DNA of 16,052 nt from NCBI GenBank assembly GCA_002503595.1, contig DASC01000040.1, positions 2,981 through 19,032 on the forward strand, in the 5' to 3' direction. This document shows positions 1 to 7,406 of the stretch, in pieces. How positions within the stretch are numbered: position 1 is the first letter of the stretch; each line of letters opens with the position of its first letter. The stretch is from Candidatus Methanogaster sp. UBA203. Its GTDB lineage: Archaea; Halobacteriota; Methanosarcinia; Methanosarcinales; Methanogasteraceae. Under the pieces are notes generated by a model. That model was not told the origin of the DNA. It made no database searches and saw nothing but the letters and a program-made list of their open reading frames with translations. Made by a program: the position numbers and the translations under genes.

Positions 1-40
1 CACAGGGTACCCGAGCATGTTCAAAGATGTGACAGTTACT

Positions 41-48
41 CTTATACT
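41..48 (+). promoter_or_regulatory. Putative TATA box for the DUF432-mscS unit
   Basis: An AT-rich CTTATACT element is centred about 27 bp before the ATG at 73. At the usual archaeal TATA-to-start distance the transcript would begin at or next to the ATG, so it would be leaderless, and no Shine-Dalgarno site precedes this ATG. The rest of 1-72 holds no gene I can identify, although one frame stays open from the window edge to a TAA at 58-60. Confidence 0.35.
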
Positions 49-72
49 CTGTTCCGTTAAAGGTTCTATACG

Positions 73-801
73 ATGGGAGTATCTGACATCTTCGGCTTGC
101 ATGACGTTCCTTTGAGAATTGATAGGGAAAGAATCTCCCTCTCGGTTGATAGAGTGACAGGAGGTCTCCTTTACAAAAGAGCGTGTATGGATGAGGAAGT
201 AGAGAATATTCTCTTATCAAGCAACAGCAAAATCCTTATCAATCCTGTTGAGCCTGTGAATAAGCCAAAGGAGCTGACCCCACACTTCCTCATCGAGTTT
301 GAAAGGTCGGTTTTTATCGAACCAAGCGCAAGAAGAACGGTCTTTGTAAAATTCCCGGTGGAGATCGGTGTCTTCGTACATGGGAAGAAGGATTTTCAGA
401 TCCTTGACGTTCTCACACTGAATAAACAGAAGTTTACCCTGTACGGCGACGTTATAAGCGGGGTTATCTGCAAGTACTGGAAGAGTGATGTTTATTCCAC
501 GATACCGGATACTAATCCGGTTTATGAAGGAGTCATGGAGCTTAACATAACAAACACGACCGCAAGATGGGTTGAAGTGACAAAGGCGGTCTTTGCCGCT
601 TACGGGATGAAGATTTACTACAGTGACGATATGGTCGCTATGAGGGCGAATATGAGGATTGTGAGCAAGGAGGTCGCAGAGATAGATTTTATCAAATCTC
701 CTCTCAAGAAGGGGATGAAGAGATCTTTGGAACTCTACACCTCGCGGTTAAGAAAGATTCCCGTGGTCGCAACAAAGTTTCTGATGGATGAAGGTATATG
801 A
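73..801 (+). CDS. DUF432 family protein
   Basis: 242 residues, close to the usual length of DUF432, an archaeal family of unknown function. There is no signal peptide and no convincing membrane helix. The chain looks like a soluble, beta-rich protein, with conserved-looking stretches at about 60-115 (FLIEFERSVFIEPSARRTVF, then VEIGVF) and about 165-190. The gene ends in an ATGA overlap with the MscS gene (stop 799-801, next ATG 798), so the two are probably translationally coupled. From general knowledge, DUF432 genes often sit beside mechanosensitive channel genes in archaea, so a cytoplasmic partner or regulator of the channel is a reasonable inference, but no catalytic motif is visible. 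The family assignment is from memory of sequence character and context. Confidence 0.75.
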   Translation: MGVSDIFGLHDVPLRIDRERISLSVDRVTGGLLYKRACMDEEVENILLSSNSKILINPVEPVNKPKELTPHFLIEFERSVFIEPSARRTVFVKFPVEIGVFVHGKKDFQILDVLTLNKQKFTLYGDVISGVICKYWKSDVYSTIPDTNPVYEGVMELNITNTTARWVEVTKAVFAAYGMKIYYSDDMVAMRANMRIVSKEVAEIDFIKSPLKKGMKRSLELYTSRLRKIPVVATKFLMDEGI

Positions 802-1646
802 TTCTCGACACAATTATCTACGGTGACGTCACCATTCTTGATCTCCTCTGGATCGCAGTAGGCCTTATAATTGCAACCCTGCTAGCCAAAGTAGTGGCGC
901 TTAACATAAAGAGGTCGCTTAAGAACAGGATGGACCGGGACCATCTGGAGATCATAACCAAGGTCGTGTACTACACGATTATCATCATTGCTGTACTTCT
1001 GGCGCTCCCCGCGCTTGGAATACATCCATCGAATCTGCTCGTTGCCGGGGGTGTCGTCGGCATAGTGATCGGTTTTGCAAGCCAGAGCATAGTTGGCAAT
1101 CTCATATCCGGGCTCTTCCTTATGTTTGAGAGACCGATCAAGATCGGGGATCAGCTGCGCGTCGATGATATTTCAGGTTTTGTAGAGGATATCCACATCG
1201 TCTCGACAATAGTCAGGACGTATAATGGATTGTACGTGAGAATCCCAAATGAGAAGGTATTTACCGGCATCATAACCAATTATGTCGCCAACATCGCAAG
1301 GAGGTTTGAGTATGTCGTTGGGATAAGGTACAGCGATGATGCTGATCTGGCTATCGAGATCATCGAAGACTTAATCGATGCGCAGCCCTTCGCCCTGAAA
1401 AAGCCATCACCCCAGGTCTTTGTCGATAATCTCGGAGATAACTCGGTTAATCTCCATATAAGGATCTGGGCACCGGCTACCGAGTGGTATAATCTCAAGA
1501 TGGAGCTGCTCTGGGGGATAAAGAAGACTCTCGAGGAGAATGGAATCGAGATCGCATTCCCGCAGCGTGTCGTCTGGTTTGCCGATGAACTCCGGAAGCG
1601 GGAGGTCGGGGGTGCTGAATCTGGCTCTTCTGGCAACAGTTTATAA
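798..1646 (+). CDS. mscS: MscS-family small-conductance mechanosensitive channel
   Basis: 282 residues, matching E. coli MscS in length. Three membrane helices lie at about 12-36, 51-73 and 80-112. The third is the Gly/Ala-rich pore helix, running through GFASQSIVGNLISG into the FERPIKIGD hinge. The cytoplasmic beta domain follows (residues ~113-180, with YNGLYVRIPN), then an alpha/beta C-terminal domain to about 265. The role in the family is to open under membrane tension and release solutes during hypo-osmotic shock. The start is the ATG inside the ATGA overlap with the upstream DUF432 gene, which also serves as evidence for coupled translation. The last ~15 residues are Gly/Ser-rich and probably disordered. 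Assignment is firm. Ion selectivity cannot be read from sequence. Confidence 0.93.
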   Translation: MILDTIIYGDVTILDLLWIAVGLIIATLLAKVVALNIKRSLKNRMDRDHLEIITKVVYYTIIIIAVLLALPALGIHPSNLLVAGGVVGIVIGFASQSIVGNLISGLFLMFERPIKIGDQLRVDDISGFVEDIHIVSTIVRTYNGLYVRIPNEKVFTGIITNYVANIARRFEYVVGIRYSDDADLAIEIIEDLIDAQPFALKKPSPQVFVDNLGDNSVNLHIRIWAPATEWYNLKMELLWGIKKTLEENGIEIAFPQRVVWFADELRKREVGGAESGSSGNSL

Positions 1647-1675
1647 GAGGCTCCATAAACTATAGTCAAAAGAGG
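1641..1675 (+). promoter_or_regulatory. Possible internal promoter and Shine-Dalgarno site for the DUF21-CBS gene
   Basis: TTTATAAG (1641-1648) overlaps the mscS stop and lies about 38 bp before the next ATG (1683). A Shine-Dalgarno-like AGAGG sits at 1671-1675, seven bases before that ATG. The spacing would allow a short-leader transcript, but read-through from mscS is equally possible. Confidence 0.3.
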
Positions 1676-1682
1676 AAAAAAG

Positions 1683-2723
1683 ATGGCGTTTCTCATTGAA
1701 AAACTTTTACTCCTATCTCTGCTATTACTCCTGTCCGGGCTATTCTCCGCCTCTGAAACTGCTCTGATCGTAATAGGCAAGATAAAAGCGAGGATTTTGT
1801 TGAAACGGGGTGTGAAAGGAGCAGAGGAGATCGATAAGCTGGTCCGCGACCCTGAATCCGTGCTCACATCTGTACTCATCCTGAATAATGTGGTGAATAT
1901 CGCTGCGTCGGCAGTAGCAACGTCTATCTCGATAGATCTCTTTGGTCCCACCCACGGCGTGGTCATTGCAATCGTAGTGATGACCATTTTAATCATCACG
2001 TTCGCTGAGATCATACCAAAGACGATCGCCGTCCACCGGGCAGAAAAGATCTCTATCCTGATCTCCAGGCCCCTGCAGATCATGGCTTCTATTTTCCAAC
2101 CGATTACAAAGTTTTTTTCTATGATTACAGGTATTTCTACGAGGATTTTAGGCATAAAGCTCCACCGGAAAAGATTAATGACAGAAGAGGAGGTGGAAAC
2201 GATGCTGGACATAGGGAGGGAGGAAGGTGCGATCGAAGAGGATGAAAAAAAGATGATGATTGGTGTTCTGAAACTTGACGAAATCGTGGTGAAGGATGTG
2301 ATGTCGCCAAAGGGGGAGATAATTTGTATGAGAGTTGATCAAACCATGGATTCAGCCGTGGAATTGGTAAAAAGTAGTGGACACTCAAGAATCCCTATCT
2401 TTGAAGGGACGAAGGATAATGTCGTGGGCATCTTATATGCCAAGGATATATTGGCAAAAGTGGGCGAAGGCGGCGTTTCGCTGAAAGAATTGATGAAAAC
2501 CCCCCATTTTGTGACCGAGGCAAAGAGGGTGGACGACCTTCTTGAGGAATTTCAGAGGGGTAAATTCCACATCGCCATTGTGGTGGACGGAGCTGGAAGA
2601 ACAAGGGGCGTGGTTTGTTTGGAAGATATTCTGGAGGTGATAGTGGGAAGTATATACGATGAACACGATGTAATAATAAAGGGAAAACCTGAGCGGGTGA
2701 TCGATGCTTCCAAGACTCATTAG
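1683..2723 (+). CDS. DUF21-CBS domain membrane protein (CNNM/CorC-like transporter)
   Basis: 346 residues. The N-terminal DUF21 membrane domain spans about 1-155, with helices at ~4-26, 60-82, 90-110 and 128-150. It carries family features: SGLFSASETAL near 18-28, NNVVN at 68-72 and AEIIPKT at 108-114. A linker leads to two CBS motifs (about 204-258 and 270-322) that in this family form a Bateman module binding adenine nucleotides. Family members (CNNM, CorC, MpfA) are linked to Mg2+ or Na+ transport, which fits the CorA gene directly downstream. The usual C-terminal CorC_HlyC domain (~80 residues) is missing: the protein ends about 20 residues after the second CBS motif. The 3' end overlaps corA by 20 bp. 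Older annotation would call it a hemolysin-like protein, which is misleading. Confidence 0.9.
   Translation: MAFLIEKLLLLSLLLLLSGLFSASETALIVIGKIKARILLKRGVKGAEEIDKLVRDPESVLTSVLILNNVVNIAASAVATSISIDLFGPTHGVVIAIVVMTILIITFAEIIPKTIAVHRAEKISILISRPLQIMASIFQPITKFFSMITGISTRILGIKLHRKRLMTEEEVETMLDIGREEGAIEEDEKKMMIGVLKLDEIVVKDVMSPKGEIICMRVDQTMDSAVELVKSSGHSRIPIFEGTKDNVVGILYAKDILAKVGEGGVSLKELMKTPHFVTEAKRVDDLLEEFQRGKFHIAIVVDGAGRTRGVVCLEDILEVIVGSIYDEHDVIIKGKPERVIDASKTH
2695..2702 (+). promoter_or_regulatory. Shine-Dalgarno site of corA inside the upstream gene
   Basis: GGGTGATC lies inside the last codons of the DUF21-CBS gene, just before the ATG at 2704. It matches the anti-Shine-Dalgarno end of archaeal 16S rRNA. 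It supports the 2704 start despite the 20-bp overlap, although the spacing is unusually short. Confidence 0.6.
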
Positions 2724-3771
2724 AAAGAGGTCAGAGAAAGGAGGCCTCCCTCCAGGGACTCTCGTTCATATCGGTGAGAGAAAAGCCGAGAAGGTACGAA
2801 TCACAATCATCGACTATGATGAAACACAATTTCAGGAGAAGGAAGTAGAGACGATCGAGGAGTGCTTTTCATTTAAGGATACACCAACCGTCACATGGAT
2901 AAACATAGAGGGTCTTCATCAGCTGGAGATCATAGAGAAGATCGGAAAGCACTTCAACATCCACCCTCTTGTCCTGGAAGACATCGCAAATACGGAACAA
3001 CGTCCCAAGATGGAGGATTTTGATGATTACATCTTTCTCATATTGAAGATGCTCTGTTTTGAGGAAGACGAGAATGTGGTAAAGGCGGAGCAGGTCGCTT
3101 TGATTCTTGGCTCGAATTTCATCATCTCGTTTGAGGAGGATGAGGGGGATGTCTTCAATCCGGTACGCGAAAGAATCGGGAACGGAAAAGGACGTATTAG
3201 AAAGACGGGTCCTGATTATCTTACTTATGCTTTGATAGACGTGATTGTCGATGGCTATTTTCTGATCCTTGAGAGAATTGGAGATAGGATAGAAGATCTG
3301 GAAGAAGACCTCCTTGGTGAGCCAAGACCGGAAACCATGCAGACTATCCACAGTTTAAAAGGAGAGATGTTACTTTTCAGGAAGTCGGTCTGGCCTCTGC
3401 GTGAGGTGATAAGCCGCATGGAACGAGGAGAATCGGTCTTGATCAGGGAGTCAACCGGAATATATCTGAGGGACGTTTACGATCATACAATCCATGTAAT
3501 CGATACGATAGAGACGTTTCGCGACCTGCTCTCCGGACTGCTTGACCTTTACATCTCGAGTGTCAGCAATAAGATGAACGAAATTATGAAGGTGTTGACG
3601 ATCATTGCTACAATATTTATTCCGCTAACTTTTATAGCAGGTGTTTACGGAATGAACTTTCGATATATGCCGGAACTCGAATGGCGATCTGGTTACCCTA
3701 TAGCTCTTCTGGTTATGCTGATCATAGGGGTTGGAATGGCAATTTATGTCAGGAAGAGAGGATGGCTATAA
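2704..3771 (+). CDS. corA: CorA family magnesium/cobalt channel
   Basis: 355 residues, the normal CorA length. A large cytoplasmic domain (about 1-290) ends in the long stalk helix. Two C-terminal membrane helices follow at ~295-315 and 331-349. Between them is the signature YGMNF (GMN at 316-318) followed by YMPEL, the periplasmic-loop motif that acts as the Mg2+ selectivity filter. Family members form homopentameric channels gated by intracellular Mg2+. The C-terminus is positively charged (RKRGWL), as usual. The start uses the GGTGATC site inside the preceding gene, so it is probably co-expressed with the CBS transporter. Substrate (Mg2+ versus Co2+/Ni2+) cannot be decided from sequence. 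Confidence 0.95.
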   Translation: MLPRLIRKRSEKGGLPPGTLVHIGERKAEKVRITIIDYDETQFQEKEVETIEECFSFKDTPTVTWINIEGLHQLEIIEKIGKHFNIHPLVLEDIANTEQRPKMEDFDDYIFLILKMLCFEEDENVVKAEQVALILGSNFIISFEEDEGDVFNPVRERIGNGKGRIRKTGPDYLTYALIDVIVDGYFLILERIGDRIEDLEEDLLGEPRPETMQTIHSLKGEMLLFRKSVWPLREVISRMERGESVLIRESTGIYLRDVYDHTIHVIDTIETFRDLLSGLLDLYISSVSNKMNEIMKVLTIIATIFIPLTFIAGVYGMNFRYMPELEWRSGYPIALLVMLIIGVGMAIYVRKRGWL

Positions 3772-3782
3772 AGCGATCTATG

Positions 3783-3790
3783 TTATATAC
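3783..3790 (+). promoter_or_regulatory. TATA box for the MarC-like gene
   Basis: TTATATAC is centred about 26 bp before the ATG at 3813. No Shine-Dalgarno site lies between, so the transcript is predicted to be leaderless. This suggests the MarC-like gene has its own promoter although it follows corA by only 41 bp. Confidence 0.5.
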
Positions 3791-3812
3791 CGCAACTGCA
3801 TGATATAGGACT

Positions 3813-4445
3813 ATGGAAGCGATAACCTTCTTCATCTATGCGTTCGCATCGATATTTGTTATCGTAAATCCGGTTGCCGGGCTGATCACCTTCATCTCGC
3901 TGACCTCTGGAATGACTGCGGATGAAAGAAAGGCGACCGTAAAACGCTCGGTTACGGTAGCATGTCTTCTGGCAATCGTCTTTGCCGTATCCGGAGAGTT
4001 GATATTGAGATTTTTTGGCATTACGGTGGACTGCTTGAGGGTTGCAGGAGGCATACTGCTCTTCACAGTTGCACTGGACATGATGCATGCAAAAGTCTCG
4101 CGCGAGAGCGTGACCGCAGAAGAAATACGGGATGCTGCCAAGAGAGAAGACGTCTCGATTTTTCCAATTGCTATACCCCTATTAACCGGACCAGGTGCGA
4201 TTACAACTGTAATATTGGTTATAAGGACAGGAGAAACAATAGGATTGAAAACAATAGTGATATTAGCCATATTGTTGACCTTCGCTCTATCTTATCTCAT
4301 CTTCAGATTTGCGAATAAAATCAATAGAATATTGGGAGTTACTGGCTCATTGGTGATATCACGTGTTATGGGATTGTTATTAGGAGCTATCGCAGTCAAT
4401 TTTATATCAGTTGGTATATGGAATATATACAAGTCTATGATCTAA
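3813..4445 (+). CDS. MarC family integral membrane protein
   Basis: 210 residues with six hydrophobic helices (about 5-27, 46-66, 73-92, 116-138, 146-165, 184-205), the standard MarC/UPF0056 topology. Family motifs are visible: VNPVAGLITFISLT at ~18-31 and FPIAIPLLTGPGAITTVI at ~117-134, the conserved NP and PLLTGPGA signatures. It was once thought to mediate antibiotic resistance through the mar locus, but that role was not upheld, so substrate and function are unknown. It lies downstream of corA in the same direction, with its own predicted promoter. The second half is more AT-rich than the neighbouring genes. The gene converges with the glycosyltransferase remnant on the other strand. Confidence 0.9.
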   Translation: MEAITFFIYAFASIFVIVNPVAGLITFISLTSGMTADERKATVKRSVTVACLLAIVFAVSGELILRFFGITVDCLRVAGGILLFTVALDMMHAKVSRESVTAEEIRDAAKREDVSIFPIAIPLLTGPGAITTVILVIRTGETIGLKTIVILAILLTFALSYLIFRFANKINRILGVTGSLVISRVMGLLLGAIAVNFISVGIWNIYKSMI

Positions 4446-4474
4446 AAATTTCCATTCCTGTAGATGCCCGGGTG
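4445..4474. terminator. Short convergent intergenic region, possible bidirectional terminator
   Basis: The 29 bp between two convergent genes contain an AAAAATTT tract just after the MarC stop, giving an oligo-A/T run on both strands. Archaeal RNA polymerase can terminate at short oligo-T runs. No strong hairpin is visible. Confidence 0.25.
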
Positions 4475-5011
4475 TCAGCTCTTAAGAACCTTTTTAAAGT
4501 ATTCCAGATAGTTTTCTGCCATAACTACCTTTGAAAAATGCTCTTCGACGCGTCTTCTGCATTCATAAGGGTCGATCTCGCTCACCTTAGCAGTAACGAT
4601 GATCTCGCATATCTCATCGAGAGCATCGCAGAGAAAACCTGTCACACCATCCTTGATCTGATCGGTCACGCCCCCGCTCCGCAGTGCAATCACAGGCGTT
4701 CCGCAGCACATCGCCTCCGCAACATGCAGACCAAATATCTCCATGAACGGATATATAGGAAGCGAGATTACTGCCTTTGCGTTCTGAAGAAACTTTATCT
4801 TATCCTCATACGACACGGTTCCATAATATCGTACCTGATAGCCATCGCACAGAGATTTTACCTCTTCGACATATTCCTGACTGCCAACGAAGCAATCTGC
4901 GATCACCGGAACAACGACGCCTGAATCCACATTGATAAGGGGGCTTATTTCTGATGCTTGCCAAAACATCAGCACCACATCGCTTGAACTCAAAGGATAA
5001 TAAACTTTCAC
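4475..5011 (-). pseudogene. GT4 glycosyltransferase C-terminal half (probable 5'-truncated remnant)
   Basis: 178 residues, read from a GTG. Residues ~34-178 match the nucleotide-sugar-binding half of GT4 (group 1) glycosyltransferases: EYVEEVKSLC, NAKAVISLPIYPFMEIFGLH and VAEAMCCGTPVIAL. The E-x7-E pair is at E91 and E99, followed by GGVTDQIKDGVTGFL. A complete enzyme has about 350-420 residues, and the whole N-terminal acceptor domain is absent: only 55 bp separate this reading frame from the divergent GH65 gene. The first ~30 residues do not look like the family, while an overlapping minus-strand frame reads KRCGADVLASIRNKP, reminiscent of the K-G-x-D-x-L-L segment expected there, so a frameshift near 4940-4980 is likely. 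Its position beside a GH65 phosphorylase suggests it once took part in alpha-glucoside metabolism. It could be a functional half-protein, but decay is more likely. Confidence 0.65.
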
Positions 5012-5031
5012 AGACCCTGGTTATGAAAACA

Positions 5032-5038
5032 TTTATGG
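5032..5038 (+). promoter_or_regulatory. Putative TATA box for the GH65-HAD operon
   Basis: TTTATGG is centred about 32 bp before the ATG at 5067, in the only non-coding gap between the divergent glycosyltransferase remnant and GH65. No Shine-Dalgarno site precedes the ATG (the sequence is AAAGATTAAAA), so a very short leader or leaderless start is likely. Confidence 0.35.
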
Positions 5039-5066
5039 CGGATTCGCAGAAGAACAAAGATTAAAA

Positions 5067-7406
5067 ATGCGCAAGCCGAACAACTTTTCAAGGTATCTAT
5101 CTGGTGATGAATGGTTGATCAGGGAACGCGGCTGGAATCCGGATCAACAGGCAGTTTGCGAATCTGTTTTCTCACTTGGAAACGGATATCTCGGCAGCCG
5201 TGGTGTTCTGGAAGAGATCCCGGACGGCAGCAGTCCGGGAACGTACATCGCTGGAATTTTTGACAAATCGACTGCAGAGACCACTGAAATAGTAAATTTA
5301 CCAAGTCCGATCGATTTTCAGATATATACAGATGGCGAAAAGGTTGCGATAAATCAGATGGATGTGACCTGGCACGAGCGCATCCTTGATATGAAAAAAG
5401 GACTGCTCGTTCGTAGAACTGGATATCGATCTCAGAAGTACGGGCAGTATGAATATCGATCGCTGCGCTCCTTCAGTGCTGCTGATGAGCACATCGCTCT
5501 GATGCGGGTCTATTTCACCGCAATGGAATCAGATGTGGATATTCTCATAAAAAACAGCATCGATGCATCGGTTCTGAATGTAAGGCAGGAGATGGGTACC
5601 GCGGTCAAACACTACATGGCTTTAGAAACGGATCAAACAGATGACATTCATTATTTATCTGTAAAGACGAATGATTCGGAGTACATGGTCGCTTATGCCA
5701 CTGACCTTTTCATACGCGGCGATGATGAGATCGTCGATGGTATTGTCCGTACATCCGAATTCGTAAATGATAAATTCACTGAAAATATACGTTTCAAAGC
5801 CGAGAAAGGAGTGGTTTACTCCTTCGAAAAGATCATCTCATTGTACACATCCCGTGAAGTTCCACCCGAAGATATCAGGGATGTGACCGAAAAAACACTT
5901 ACGCAGAGCCGCAACACTGGTTTTGATGGGCTGCTTACAGCACACATCGATTCCTGGCATGAAAAATGGTCGGTGGCAGATATTGTGGTTGATGGCGATG
6001 ATATCAACAAAGCGCTTCGGTTCAACCTGTACCATCTGTTGATCGCTGGCAGTGAGCATGATGATCAGGTAAGTATAGCGCCCAAGGCGCTGACAAGCAG
6101 CTGGTACAACGGACATTTCTTTTGGGATGCCGAACTCTTTGTACTTCCGTTTTTCGTCTTCACAAATCCTGATATCGCAAGAAATCTGCTGATGTACCGG
6201 TATCACAGGCTGGATGAAGCACGAAGAAATGCAAGAACAGAGCATTTCCCAGGCGCACTCTTTCCATGGGAGTCGGCTGATACAGGAGAGGAGGTTACGC
6301 CGGGAACGTGGGTGAACCGGGTGGGTGCGATCATCGATGTGCACACGATGGAGCGCGAGCATCACATCGATGGCGATGTCGCTTATGCAGTGTACCAGTA
6401 TCACAGGGCGACCGCTGATGATGAGTTCATGCTGAGATACGGAGCCGAGATCATCCTTGAGACGGCGCGGTTCTGGGCAGGCAGGGTGGTGTACAATGAT
6501 AGGACTGGCAGGTATGATATCAAAGATGTGATCGGTCCGAATGAGTATCAGGAGTGCGTTTCAAATAACGCATATACCAATTACTTAGCCAGATGGAATC
6601 TGCGGTGCGCTGCCTTGCTCTACACCGAATTTCTTGGAGAGTATCCCGAGATGCGCAAAACCCTGTGTGAGAAAATCAATCTAAAACCATCAGAGATCGA
6701 TGCATGGCAGAGGATTGCAGATAAGATCGCATTCACGGTTCATGAAGACGGTATGATCGAGGAATTTGCTGGATACTTCAGGAAGATGGATGTAACCATC
6801 GATAAATGGAACGATCATGGGATGCCGATCTTTCCGGAAGAGGTGCCACTGCCACCTGAGCGTGTGTGTGAGACGCAACTCGTGAAACAGGCAGATGTGG
6901 TAATGCTGCTGCACCTATTTCATGAAGATTTTTTACCCGATGTGAAAAAGATGAATTTAGACTATTATGAGCGCAGAACCACTCACGAGTCTTCATTAAG
7001 TCCATGCATATCCGCAATCGTCTGCACAGATGTTGGGAATCTGGACAGAGCATACAGGTACTTCAAATGTGCTCTGTATGGCGATCTTCTGGACAACTAT
7101 GGCAATACACGAAACGGTATCCATGCAGCGTCGCTGGGAGGTGTCTGGCAGGCAGTGGTCTTTGGATTTGCTGGCGTGCGTATGAAAGGTGAAATACTTG
7201 CCATAAATCCGCGATTACCAGAACACTGGGAGCGACTTGGGTTTAATCTGTACTGGCACGGGTTCAAACTAAATTTTGATATATCCCGGAGTACGATGGA
7301 TATATCATTCAGATCAGATAGAGATGTTACACTGCCAGTAGAAGCTTGTGGTAGACTCTATGAGGTGTCCAGCAACAGCACGAAGATGATACGGTATGGT
7401 AATTGA
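5067..7406 (+). CDS. GH65 glycoside phosphorylase (kojibiose/trehalose/maltose phosphorylase family)
   Basis: 779 residues, the normal length for bacterial-type GH65 phosphorylases. An N-terminal beta-sandwich (about 10-290) starts with SVFSLGNGYLGSRG. An (alpha/alpha)6 barrel (about 320-700) follows, then a small C-terminal beta domain. Visible barrel motifs are GHFFWDAELFVLPFF (349-363), GALFPWESADTG (396-407), the catalytic-acid motif GPNEYQE (490-496, Glu493 by analogy), KQADVVMLLHLF (607-618) and the phosphate-site segment ESSLSP...GIHAASLGGVWQ (641-695). These enzymes reversibly split an alpha-linked glucose disaccharide with phosphate to give beta-glucose 1-phosphate plus glucose. The usual His after Tyr in GPDEYHE is Gln here. 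The 3' end overlaps the HAD gene by 11 bp. The exact disaccharide cannot be told from sequence. Confidence 0.92.
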   Translation: MRKPNNFSRYLSGDEWLIRERGWNPDQQAVCESVFSLGNGYLGSRGVLEEIPDGSSPGTYIAGIFDKSTAETTEIVNLPSPIDFQIYTDGEKVAINQMDVTWHERILDMKKGLLVRRTGYRSQKYGQYEYRSLRSFSAADEHIALMRVYFTAMESDVDILIKNSIDASVLNVRQEMGTAVKHYMALETDQTDDIHYLSVKTNDSEYMVAYATDLFIRGDDEIVDGIVRTSEFVNDKFTENIRFKAEKGVVYSFEKIISLYTSREVPPEDIRDVTEKTLTQSRNTGFDGLLTAHIDSWHEKWSVADIVVDGDDINKALRFNLYHLLIAGSEHDDQVSIAPKALTSSWYNGHFFWDAELFVLPFFVFTNPDIARNLLMYRYHRLDEARRNARTEHFPGALFPWESADTGEEVTPGTWVNRVGAIIDVHTMEREHHIDGDVAYAVYQYHRATADDEFMLRYGAEIILETARFWAGRVVYNDRTGRYDIKDVIGPNEYQECVSNNAYTNYLARWNLRCAALLYTEFLGEYPEMRKTLCEKINLKPSEIDAWQRIADKIAFTVHEDGMIEEFAGYFRKMDVTIDKWNDHGMPIFPEEVPLPPERVCETQLVKQADVVMLLHLFHEDFLPDVKKMNLDYYERRTTHESSLSPCISAIVCTDVGNLDRAYRYFKCALYGDLLDNYGNTRNGIHAASLGGVWQAVVFGFAGVRMKGEILAINPRLPEHWERLGFNLYWHGFKLNFDISRSTMDISFRSDRDVTLPVEACGRLYEVSSNSTKMIRYGN

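Noticed and set aside
1280..2212. 310-residue minus-strand ORF across mscS and the CNNM gene
   Set aside because: It is antisense to two well-recognised genes, is rich in Ser/Ile/Thr as expected for a shadow frame, and resembles no family.
5838..6404. 188-residue minus-strand ORF inside GH65
   Set aside because: GH65 motifs are continuous on the plus strand here, and the antisense frame has a biased Cys/His-rich composition.
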